The position numbers and the translations under genes were made by a program. The notes below the pieces were generated by a model that saw only the letters and a program-made list of their open reading frames with translations, was not told where the DNA came from and did no database searches. Below, one piece after another: positions 8,599 through 16,014 of a stretch of DNA of 64,000 bases (position 1 is its first letter; every line of letters begins with the position of its first letter). Source of the DNA: CAZXCK01 sp964639225 (GTDB lineage Bacteria > Chloroflexota > Anaerolineae > Aggregatilineales > Phototrophicaceae); assembly GCA_964639225.1 (NCBI GenBank), contig CAZXCK010000001.1, positions 62,001 through 126,000 of the forward strand, in the 5' to 3' direction.

Positions 8599-9855
8599 AT
8601 GGAACTATTGCGCAATGGACGCCCCCGCGTCGTCATCACCGGCCTCGGATCAGTCACCGCTCTGGGTGACCCGGATGCAATGTGGGACGCATTGAAGAAC
8701 GGTCGCTCTGGCATTCGTCGCATCGAAACCATCGACGTTGAACATGTGCCGGTCAAAATCGCCGGCGAAGTCCGCGATTTCGTCCCGGAAGACTACATCG
8801 ACCGCAAAGAGGCGCGTCGCATGGGTCGCGCCTCGCAGTTCGCCGTAGCCGCAGCGCAGATGGCCGCCGATGACGCCGGCATCAAACCAGACGACACCGA
8901 TGGCGAGCGCACCTGTGTGGTTATTGGCACCTCACTGGGCGCGCACGAAATGTCAGAGCAGACCACCTACAAATACAAACAGTCCGGCTACAAAAAGCCG
9001 AACCCGCTGGCGCTCATTAATTCGCTGCCCAACATGCCCGGCCATTATGTGAGCCGCCTTTTTCAGGCATTTGGACCTCTCATAACGCCCTCTACCGCCT
9101 GCGCCGCTGGCACACAGTCCATCGGCGAAGCCAGCGAGTATATACGCAACGGCAGGGCCGACATCGCGCTCGCTGGCGGCGTTGAGTCGATCCTTCAGGA
9201 TTATACGCTCGCCGGTTTTGAAGCGATGACAGCCCTTGCCACCGAATATAACGACAGTCCGGAGCTGGCAAGCCGTCCGTTTGATCTCAATCGATCTGGC
9301 TTTGTCTTCAGCGAAGGCTGCGCGGTGGTCGTTCTGGAGAGCCTGGCCCACGCGCTTAAACGTGGTGCGCGTATCTATGCCGAGGTTCTGGGACACGCCT
9401 CGTCTTCAGATGCCTACCACGTCGCCGCGCTCGACCCTGAGGGCATGGGAGCGATCCGGGCCATGAAATGGGCCTTGCACGATGCCCGCCTGGCCCCACA
9501 TGACATTCACTACATCAATGCGCACGGCACATCGACACAATCCAACGACCTCATGGAGACCAACGCCATTAAGCGCGTGTTTGCCGATCACGCTTACAAT
9601 CTGCTGATTAGCTCCACCAAGAGTATGATGGGACATGCTCTCGCCGGTTCTGGCGCGATTGAAGTCGTGACTTGCTGCAAGACTCTGCTGGAGAAAATCA
9701 TCGCTCCCACCATCAATCTTGACACGCCCGATCCGGAATGCGACCTGAACTACGTACCCAACATCGCCAGAGAAGCGCCAGAAATACGCCACATTATGTC
9801 AAACAGCTTTGGCCTCGGCGGCCAGAATGCCTCCATTATTCTGGGCGCTGTGTAA
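8599..9855 (+). CDS. fabF: Beta-ketoacyl-ACP synthase II
   Basis: Condensing enzyme of type II fatty acid synthesis, elongating acyl-ACP with malonyl-ACP in the cytosol; 418 residues. The nucleophile Cys is in STACAAGTQS, and the two catalytic His lie in NAHGTSTQSND and MGHALAGSGAIE. The C-terminus has SNSFGLGGQNAS. It lies 38 nt after plsX, likely one transcript. FabF (KAS II) is favoured over FabB by length and by the GLGSVTALG start. Confidence 0.95.
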   Translation: MELLRNGRPRVVITGLGSVTALGDPDAMWDALKNGRSGIRRIETIDVEHVPVKIAGEVRDFVPEDYIDRKEARRMGRASQFAVAAAQMAADDAGIKPDDTDGERTCVVIGTSLGAHEMSEQTTYKYKQSGYKKPNPLALINSLPNMPGHYVSRLFQAFGPLITPSTACAAGTQSIGEASEYIRNGRADIALAGGVESILQDYTLAGFEAMTALATEYNDSPELASRPFDLNRSGFVFSEGCAVVVLESLAHALKRGARIYAEVLGHASSSDAYHVAALDPEGMGAIRAMKWALHDARLAPHDIHYINAHGTSTQSNDLMETNAIKRVFADHAYNLLISSTKSMMGHALAGSGAIEVVTCCKTLLEKIIAPTINLDTPDPECDLNYVPNIAREAPEIRHIMSNSFGLGGQNASIILGAV

Positions 9856-9871
9856 CCCATATCCTAAACCG

Positions 9872-9895
9872 GGTGCAATCAGTTATAATTGCACC
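9872..9895. promoter_or_regulatory. Inverted repeat around a TATAAT, candidate operator or terminator
   Basis: Perfect 8-bp arms GGTGCAAT (9872-9879) and ATTGCACC (9888-9895) with an 8-nt spacer. The spacer and right arm contain TATAAT (9884-9889), which could be the -10 of the TPR gene; no good -35 is seen. No T-run follows, which argues against a classical terminator for fabF. Confidence 0.5.
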
Positions 9896-9921
9896 GAAAA
9901 CGGTTAGCGAAATGGCATTAC

Positions 9922-11172
9922 ATGGAGGACAAGCTTCGAACAGTTCGAGAGATGCTGAACCAGCATGAGGCAAAAAAAGCAGAAGCGTTTGTCTCTCGCC
10001 TGCTGCGAACCGAACGCAGCACCACTCAGGTTGCGCAGTTGCTGGCGCTGCGAGCACGCGCCCATCTTCTGAACGCAAACCCTGAGCAGGGTTTGAAGGA
10101 TCTGCAACAATTACAGAATATTGCGCCAGACGTATTCAATCAGCCACAGACTCAGGAGACCCTGGCCGATTGTTACCTGGCGCGCTTTGAGTTATCCGCT
10201 ATCGGGTTTACTGACCGGACATACCTGACCAAAGCACAACAAACCTACCAGGCTTTGCTGGAAAACCACCCGAACTACGAGAATTCTGGCTGGATACTTT
10301 ACCAGTACGGTCGTTCCTGGTTGGCCTCAGACAGTATCACACAGGCTGTATCCAGTTTTCAGAAAGCTCTCAACAACCCCAGCAAACGCCCAACCCACAA
10401 GGCGAACTGCTATGAACGCCTGGGATACATTGAGTTCTATAACCATCGCAACTTCGAACGCGCCCTGGAATTACTCAACCTGGCGCTCGCCGTATACCCG
10501 AACGGCGCCGATCCAACCTGGCTGGTCCAGCTTCATCTACAGCGGGCACGTATCCTACAGGCGACAAATCAACCAGAGGCCATGATACAGGTTGTCAATG
10601 CGGCCATCAAAATCGCAGTCGAGGACCTGCAACAGGATCGCCCTTTCATCTCCGACACGTTATTCACCAGCGCGGAACTGGTGGCCGCTGTGCCTGGCTT
10701 TGAGCAGCGTGCTGTTGCTCTGCTGGAACGATTTGTTCAGATCAGCCCCCGCCCCGTTGGCATTAACGTCACCTGGTCGCGGGCTTATGAGATGATGGGT
10801 GATCTGTATTTTGAGCTGGGACGTTATGACGCCGCTACGGCTGCCTACAGCACCGCGCTGCAATTCAACCCCTATCACCCCTGGGGAGTCTCGGTTTATT
10901 ATCGTATGGCCAAAAGCCAGTATCAGCAGGGAAACTACGCCGAAGCGGTAAACATTATCCAGCATATGGTGAATCACGCTCACGCCGAGTCCGAACCAGT
11001 CACCGACTATCGGGTTTATGACATTCTGGGTAATGCACTGTTCGCTCAGGAGCGTTACTCCGAAGCCGCCCAGGCTTATCAGACCGCCATGTCGCTGGCT
11101 CACGATTCGGCTGAGGGGCTGGACAAAATTAAGTTGTACTATCATTTCTCTCGCCAACTGGCGCAGCAATAA
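9922..11172 (+). CDS. TPR repeat protein
   Basis: A 416-residue cytosolic protein made of helical tetratricopeptide repeats, with no signal peptide or membrane segment. Repeat-like stretches include CYERLGYIEFYNHRNFERAL, MMGDLYFELGRYDAATAAY and ILGNALFAQERYSEAAQAY. It probably acts as a protein-interaction scaffold; the partner is unknown. The start is uncertain: ATG 9922 fits a transcript from the TATAAT at 9884, while an in-frame TTG at 9889 would overlap that element. Neither has a good Shine-Dalgarno. Confidence 0.8.
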   Translation: MEDKLRTVREMLNQHEAKKAEAFVSRLLRTERSTTQVAQLLALRARAHLLNANPEQGLKDLQQLQNIAPDVFNQPQTQETLADCYLARFELSAIGFTDRTYLTKAQQTYQALLENHPNYENSGWILYQYGRSWLASDSITQAVSSFQKALNNPSKRPTHKANCYERLGYIEFYNHRNFERALELLNLALAVYPNGADPTWLVQLHLQRARILQATNQPEAMIQVVNAAIKIAVEDLQQDRPFISDTLFTSAELVAAVPGFEQRAVALLERFVQISPRPVGINVTWSRAYEMMGDLYFELGRYDAATAAYSTALQFNPYHPWGVSVYYRMAKSQYQQGNYAEAVNIIQHMVNHAHAESEPVTDYRVYDILGNALFAQERYSEAAQAYQTAMSLAHDSAEGLDKIKLYYHFSRQLAQQ

Positions 11173-11221
11173 CCCGTAGTCGTAGAAGTTAGGAACGTAA
11201 GGTATGTATAGAGGGCCAACG

Positions 11222-12580
11222 ATGAGCAAACGAGTAACAGTAGTTGGCGGTGGCCTGGCCGGAACCGAGGCGGCCTGGCAGCTCGCCGAGCGCGATATAC
11301 AGGTTGATCTGTACGAAATGCGCCCCCAGCGGACCACAGGCGCTCACGTCTCTGATCGGCTGGCGGAGCTGGTGTGCAGCAATTCACTGGGTTCCAAACT
11401 GCGCGACCGGGCTACCGGCCTGCTTCAGCACGAGATCAAACGCCTGCGCTCCAAACTGATTGACTGCGCCGAATGTTCGGCTGTGCCGGCAGGTGGCGCG
11501 CTGGCCGTTGATCGTGAGTTATTCGCCGCAACGGTCACCGAAGCGATCAACACGCATCCCAGCATCAATGTGATCCGTGAAGAAATCCAGACCATTCCCG
11601 ATGGCCCGACGGTTATCGCCACCGGCCCGCTGACATCCCCTGCCCTGTCAGCGGACATCGCCCGGCTGGCAGGCCAGAGCTATCTCTATTTCTACGATGC
11701 GATCGCGCCTATCGTGACCGCAGACAGCATCAACATGGACATCGCCTTTCGTGCCAGCCGCTACGGGCGCGGTGACGAAGACGAAGGCGATTACATCAAT
11801 TGTCCGATGAACGAGGAAGAATATCGTCGTTTCGTCGAAGCGCTGCGCCAGGCCGAGACCGCCGAACTGCGCGACTTTGAACGCGAAGACCCGAACTTCT
11901 TCGAAGGCTGCATTCCCATCGAACAGCTCGCCAACCGGGGAGACGATACCCTCGCCTACGGCCCCATGCGTCCTATCGGCCTGCGCGATCCACGCACCGG
12001 CCAGCGCCCACATGCTGTTGTACAGCTCCGCCGCGATAACCTGGCCGGTAGCCTCTACAACTTAGTCGGCTTTCAGACCAACATCCGCTGGGGCCAGCAG
12101 GAAGCCATTCTACGGTTAATTCCAGGCCTTGAATCAGCCGAATTTATCCGCATGGGCCAGATGCACCGCAACACGTTCATCAACGCCCCCGTTCTGCTGA
12201 ATGCGACCATGCAGTTCCGCCAGCGCGACGATCTCTATTTCGCCGGTCAGATCACCGGTGTCGAAGGCTATACCGGCAACATCGCCACCGGCCTTGTCGC
12301 CGGCCTGAACCTGGCACGTCACCTGCACGGCCAATCACAGTATATACTGCCGCCAACGACCATGCTGGGCGCGTTATGCCATTATGTCTCACATGCCGAG
12401 CCGGAACACTTCCAGCCGATGAAAGCCAACTTCGGCATCCTGCCGGATTTACCCACGCGCGTCAAAGGCAAACGAGACCGTTATGCGGCTTATGCCCAGC
12501 GCGCCCTGACCGACCTTGATGCGTCGATCACCGCCCTGGCCGATCCATACCTGCTGGCCCAACCGGCAGATAGCGAATAA
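11222..12580 (+). CDS. trmFO: tRNA U54 methyltransferase, folate/FAD-dependent
   Basis: Forms ribothymidine at position 54 of the tRNA T loop using methylenetetrahydrofolate and reduced FAD. The 452-residue protein starts with the FAD-binding motif VVGGGLAGTEAAW and continues with LYEMRP, the family Cys region LVCSNSLGS, and GCIPIEQLANRG (second family Cys), then GYTGNIATGLVAG. ATG 11222 is preferred over ATG 11204 because GAGGG precedes it and it gives the normal N-terminus. It follows the TPR gene by 49 nt. Confidence 0.95.
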   Translation: MSKRVTVVGGGLAGTEAAWQLAERDIQVDLYEMRPQRTTGAHVSDRLAELVCSNSLGSKLRDRATGLLQHEIKRLRSKLIDCAECSAVPAGGALAVDRELFAATVTEAINTHPSINVIREEIQTIPDGPTVIATGPLTSPALSADIARLAGQSYLYFYDAIAPIVTADSINMDIAFRASRYGRGDEDEGDYINCPMNEEEYRRFVEALRQAETAELRDFEREDPNFFEGCIPIEQLANRGDDTLAYGPMRPIGLRDPRTGQRPHAVVQLRRDNLAGSLYNLVGFQTNIRWGQQEAILRLIPGLESAEFIRMGQMHRNTFINAPVLLNATMQFRQRDDLYFAGQITGVEGYTGNIATGLVAGLNLARHLHGQSQYILPPTTMLGALCHYVSHAEPEHFQPMKANFGILPDLPTRVKGKRDRYAAYAQRALTDLDASITALADPYLLAQPADSE

Positions 12581-12605
12581 GCAGCCAGACAATCGAAAAT
12601 GCACG

Positions 12606-12635
12606 TTGACGTCATATAGTCCGGTCGCTTATAAT
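12606..12635 (+). promoter_or_regulatory. Promoter of the rplU-rpmA-rpmE cluster
   Basis: TTGACG (12606-12611) and TATAAT (12630-12635) are separated by 18 nt, about 120 nt upstream of rplU. The -10 is a perfect match and the -35 matches 5 of 6. Confidence 0.65.
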
Positions 12636-12649
12636 GACCGCCGGTAACG

Positions 12650-12666
12650 CCCCATTTCGGGGTTTT
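12650..12666 (+). promoter_or_regulatory. Small hairpin plus T-run in the rplU leader
   Basis: CCCC-ATTTC-GGGG followed by TTTT lies just after the predicted transcription start. It could be a weak attenuator or a 5' stabilising stem for the ribosomal protein mRNA. A 4-bp stem is short for a terminator. Confidence 0.35.
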
Positions 12667-12757
12667 CTATTCGAACCTATACTCGCCAATTTTCCCCGTG
12701 TTTCGACTCCGGATGTGATGTTCGTTCGCGGTGGCAAGTGAAGATTGGAGCCACAAA

Positions 12758-13072
12758 GTGTATGCAATAATCCGCACTGGGGGTCGCCAGTACCGCGCCG
12801 AAGTCGGCAGCGTCATCGACGTGGACCGGTTGCCCAACGAAGTCAACGACTCAATCGAAATCGACGACGTGCTGCTGGTTGGCGATGGCGATAACACGCT
12901 CATCGGCCAGCCGGTTGTCGAAGGCGCTAAGGTCACCGCGACAGTCATGGACCAGATTCGCGCCAAAAAGGTTATCGTTTTCAAGTATCGCCAACGGACC
13001 AACTACCGTCGCCGGCGCGGGCATCGGCAGTATTACACCCGTCTGCGCATTGACGATATCTCGGTCGGCTAG
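12758..13072 (+). CDS. rplU: Ribosomal protein L21
   Basis: Large-subunit protein of 104 residues contacting 23S rRNA. Recognised by IIRTGGRQYRAEVG and the basic C-terminal region YRQRTNYRRRRGHRQYYT. GTG 12758 is chosen because GGAG lies 7 nt upstream and it gives the normal L21 length; a frame extension to 12731 would add nine residues unlike the family. First gene of rplU-rpmA-rpmE. Confidence 0.97.
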   Translation: MYAIIRTGGRQYRAEVGSVIDVDRLPNEVNDSIEIDDVLLVGDGDNTLIGQPVVEGAKVTATVMDQIRAKKVIVFKYRQRTNYRRRRGHRQYYTRLRIDDISVG

Positions 13073-13097
13073 TTTTCTATAAGAAGGGATCGCAGCG

Positions 13098-13385
13098 ATG
13101 GCTCATAAAAAAGGTGCAGGTTCCAGCCGTAATGGCCGCGACAGCCAGTCAAAGCGCCTGGGTGTGAAACGTTTCGGTGGTGAGTTCGTGATTCCGGGCA
13201 ACATCATCGTGCGCCAGCGTGGCACCAAGTTCCACCCCGGCGAAAATGTCGGCATTGGCAAGGACCACACACTGTTCGCTACCACCGAAGGCTTTGTCGT
13301 CTTCGAGCGCATGCGGGGCCGCAACGGGCAGAAGCGCGTCTGCGTCTACCCTGAAACCCCTGCTGCTGCAGAAATAAGTTCATAA
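13098..13385 (+). CDS. rpmA: Ribosomal protein L27
   Basis: Large-subunit protein of 95 residues whose N-terminus reaches the peptidyl-transferase centre. It starts directly with AHKKGAGSSRNGRDS and contains GNIIVRQRGTKFHPG. There is no cleavable N-terminal extension of the kind seen in many Firmicutes. Standard partner of rplU, 25 nt downstream of it. Confidence 0.98.
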   Translation: MAHKKGAGSSRNGRDSQSKRLGVKRFGGEFVIPGNIIVRQRGTKFHPGENVGIGKDHTLFATTEGFVVFERMRGRNGQKRVCVYPETPAAAEISS

Positions 13386-13409
13386 CTGCTGCACTATAGT
13401 GCAGCAGTT
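13384..13409. repeat. Perfect 26-bp palindrome between rpmA and rpmE
   Basis: The half-site AACTGCTGCACTA is followed immediately by its exact reverse complement, with no spacer. It overlaps the last two bases of the rpmA stop codon. No T-run follows. Could be an operator, an mRNA processing hairpin, or a U-less terminator separating rpmA from rpmE. Confidence 0.75.
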
Positions 13410-13488
13410 CAGAGTCCGGGTATTGTAATTTACCTGCATTACGCCACCCCACAGCGGGCCGTGATGCATCACAGGAGAATGTTCCATC

Positions 13489-13953
13489 ATGAAGAAGGAT
13501 ATGCACCCTCAGTGGTATCCTGAGGCGAAAGTCGTCTGTGCCTGCGGTAATTCGTGGGTTACTGGCGCTACCGTTGCCGAGATCCGCACCGACATCTGCT
13601 CGGCCTGTCACCCGTTCTACACCGGCGAACAGCGCATCGTTGACACCGAAGGCCAGGTGGACCGCTTCATGAAGCGTCTGCAGGTCCGCGACAACATCTA
13701 CGCCGAGGCCCAGGCGCGCGAAGCCGCCAAAACCCCGTCGGACATGCCGCTGTCAGAGCTGGAACTCAACAAACGCTTCATCAACATCCTGGAAGACAAC
13801 GGCATCAACACCGTTGCCGATTTCTTCGACAAACTGGAAGAAGGCGGCAACGAAAGCCTGCTCGAACTGCCGGGCATTGGCCGCAAAGTGTTGAGCGACA
13901 TCAAGAAGATGCTGAAGAAGCGTGGCTATGAGGTTCCCGAAGTCGCCGAATAG
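13489..13953 (+). CDS. rpmE: Ribosomal protein L31 with alpha-CTD-like C-terminal domain
   Basis: Residues 1-70 are a zinc-type (C+) L31, with ligands C17, C19, C37 and C40 in CACG and CSAC, sitting at the subunit bridge of the ribosome. Normal L31 is about 70-90 residues; this one has 154. After a charged linker (about 71-86), residues 87-150 align by eye with the E. coli RNA polymerase alpha C-terminal domain: ELELNKRFINIL matches ELTVRSANCL-type sequence and LELPGIGRKVLSDIKKMLKK matches the helix-hairpin-helix. R96, N99, G131 and K133 fall on R265, N268, G296 and K298 of alpha. The stretch is in frame with no sign of a frameshift. ATG 13489 has AGGAG upstream. Confidence 0.9.
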   Translation: MKKDMHPQWYPEAKVVCACGNSWVTGATVAEIRTDICSACHPFYTGEQRIVDTEGQVDRFMKRLQVRDNIYAEAQAREAAKTPSDMPLSELELNKRFINILEDNGINTVADFFDKLEEGGNESLLELPGIGRKVLSDIKKMLKKRGYEVPEVAE

Positions 13954-13977
13954 CCTCACCAGTCATTGAATAGAAAC

Positions 13978-14015
13978 AGGCAGTCACGCCACCTGGCATG
14001 GCTGCCTTTGCTTTG
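13978..14015 (+). terminator. Probable terminator after rpmE
   Basis: Outer arms AGGCAG/CTGCCT (13978-13983, 14002-14007) enclose an inner GCCA/TGGC stem and are followed by TTGCTTTG. It ends the ribosomal protein cluster before tdk. Confidence 0.6.
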
Positions 14016-14029
14016 TACGGGGAAGTGTT

Positions 14030-14599
14030 ATGAAGCATCACTCTGGACGGGTTGAAGTCATCTGCGGCAGCATGTTCAGCGGCAAAACCGAAGAGTTGAT
14101 TCGTCGTATCCGGCGAGCATCCATCGCCAGGCAGAATGTTCAGGTGTTCAAACCCAGTATCGACGACCGCTACAGCCTGCAACATGTCAGCAGCCACAAC
14201 GGCCAGAATGTCGAGGCTCACTCAGTCACCAGTTCGCAGGACATCATGAGCCTCGTACAGGACGACACAACGGTAGTCGCCATTGACGAAGCCCAGTTTT
14301 TCGACGAGGGGATCGTCGGTGTGGTTGATACGCTCGCCAACCAGGGCCTGCGGGTACTGGTCGCAGGGCTGGACACCGACTTTCGCGGCGAACCGTTTGG
14401 TTCGATGCCGCAGTTGATGTGCTGTGCCGAGGAAGTCACCAAGCTGCACGCGATCTGTGTCATATGCGGTGACCTCGCCAGCCGAACCCAGCGCCTGGTC
14501 AACGGCAGCCCGGCGCGTTACGACGACCCCATTATTCTGGTGGGCGCTAAAGAAGCCTATGAAGCGCGCTGCCGCGAACATCACGTGGTCCCACATTAA
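14030..14599 (+). CDS. tdk: Thymidine kinase
   Basis: Phosphorylates thymidine to dTMP in the salvage pathway; 189 residues, type II (TK1-like). It has the P-loop GSMFSGKTEELIRR, the DEAQFF magnesium-binding motif, and the lasso region VICGDLASRTQR followed by PARYDDPIILVGAKEAYEA. Zinc ligands are suggested by Cys in MCCAEE, CVIC and the C-terminal CREHH. ATG 14030 has GGGGAAG upstream. Confidence 0.96.
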   Translation: MKHHSGRVEVICGSMFSGKTEELIRRIRRASIARQNVQVFKPSIDDRYSLQHVSSHNGQNVEAHSVTSSQDIMSLVQDDTTVVAIDEAQFFDEGIVGVVDTLANQGLRVLVAGLDTDFRGEPFGSMPQLMCCAEEVTKLHAICVICGDLASRTQRLVNGSPARYDDPIILVGAKEAYEARCREHHVVPH

Positions 14600-14720
14600 A
14601 ACCTGACAAAGGCCACTGGCGATACCCGAACGGCTCCGGTAGAATTACGCGCTGTTGCTGTTTGTTGTTAACTGCTGGATGTGTTGTGAAGCAAGTGTGG
14701 TATTAAGGAGGTATCGTTCG

Positions 14721-15911
14721 ATGGGTGTTTCTGCTGTAAACATGCCAGTGGCGGAGCCATTATCCAACCAGAAAAAACTCTGGCTGCGCGATAAAAAATG
14801 GGACCTGATCTTTATTACCTTCAGTGTCATCGTTGTTCCCCTACCCTATCTGTTCTATCTGCTGGGTGTCAATCTGGGCATCGACGATGACGTAAGCCGG
14901 AATGTGGTCAACGGCTTTGTTGCCATCGCCATCGGCGGACCGCATATGATGTCAACGTTTTTGCGCACGGGCCTGGACGATAACTTCAAACAGCGCTATC
15001 CCATGCTGCTGCGGTCGTCTATCATCATTCCCATTGTCGTTGTCTCACTGGCTTTCCTCAATCTGAATCTGTTGCTGACCGTATTCTTCTTTTGGGCGGC
15101 ACTCCACGTACTGCATCAGGTGACCTACATCGTCGAACTGTACAACCACAAGGAACACAATCATGTCCGCCAGGGCAGCGCGGTCACTTTGCAGGCGCGC
15201 GCCATCGACTATGCGGTCATCCTGACCTGCCTTTTCCCGATGGCGGCCTTCAAAATCAGCCAGGGTAGCTTTGATGTCGGTGTCAACGACCTGACTAGCG
15301 TCATCCCTGGGGTGTTCCAGCAATCCTGGTTCTTCTTCACGCTTTCCGGGGTCTTTGCTGTATCAGTGATCGCCTATGCCCATAAAACCTATATGGAGTA
15401 TCGTGGCGGCTACATCAACTGGCCCAAGACCGTGTTCATCGTGTTTACGATTGTCGTCGCCTTCACCATTCCTGCCCTGCCCAACCTGGACACAGCCTTC
15501 CAGGGCCTCAACACCTGGCACTCATTCCAGTACCTGGCGATTACCTTCTACATCATCAAGATCAAGCAGCACTACAGCAACCTCGACAAAAGTGCGCCGC
15601 TTGTCTCTCGCTTTAGCAAAGGCAAAGACTCGCGTGGATTGTATCTGCTGAGTACCATCATGCTGCTGGGTTCGGTGGCGATCTTCGCCGTTGTATACGC
15701 CATCGCCCACATCATCACACCAGGTTCCATCGACGCGACAGACCCCCGCGCGCTATCCAACTGGCGCTTCGACGTCGCTTACTATACGTCAATCCTGTCC
15801 TTCCTGTGGATTCACTATTATCACGATCACTTCCTCTTCACAGACTTCGAAGCGCTCGACGATGCCTACTATGGCTCCGGGAAAGGTCAGGCAACGGCTG
15901 CCGCCGACTGA
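14721..15911 (+). CDS. Histidine-rich polytopic membrane protein, function unknown
   Basis: A 396-residue protein with about 8-9 hydrophobic segments. Many histidines sit at membrane edges: H75 (GGPHMMSTF), H129 and H132 (ALHVLHQ), H143, H146 and H148 (YNHKEHNH), H267 (WHSFQY), H284 (KQHY), and H365, H368 and H370 (HYYHDHFLF). Such clusters occur in membrane di-iron enzymes (desaturases, hydroxylases, Brp/Blh-like oxygenases), but I cannot match it to a named family. ATG 14721 has AAGGAGG 9 nt upstream, so the longer frame from 14655 is rejected. It stands alone before a shared terminator. Confidence 0.8.
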   Translation: MGVSAVNMPVAEPLSNQKKLWLRDKKWDLIFITFSVIVVPLPYLFYLLGVNLGIDDDVSRNVVNGFVAIAIGGPHMMSTFLRTGLDDNFKQRYPMLLRSSIIIPIVVVSLAFLNLNLLLTVFFFWAALHVLHQVTYIVELYNHKEHNHVRQGSAVTLQARAIDYAVILTCLFPMAAFKISQGSFDVGVNDLTSVIPGVFQQSWFFFTLSGVFAVSVIAYAHKTYMEYRGGYINWPKTVFIVFTIVVAFTIPALPNLDTAFQGLNTWHSFQYLAITFYIIKIKQHYSNLDKSAPLVSRFSKGKDSRGLYLLSTIMLLGSVAIFAVVYAIAHIITPGSIDATDPRALSNWRFDVAYYTSILSFLWIHYYHDHFLFTDFEALDDAYYGSGKGQATAAAD

Positions 15912-15940
15912 TAATAGTCTGTAGCACATCACATAAAGCA

Positions 15941-15974
15941 AACGAGGGCGGGTCTGTTCCACACCGCCCTCGTT
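15941..15974. terminator. Bidirectional terminator between convergent genes
   Basis: An 11-bp perfect stem with arms AACGAGGGCGG (15941-15951) and its complement (15964-15974) and a 12-nt loop. It serves the membrane protein gene and the LysM/M23 operon. Confidence 0.75.
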
Positions 15975-16014
15975 TCCCGTTGTCACCTACAGGCAGGTTG
16001 TCGAGCCGGTTCGC

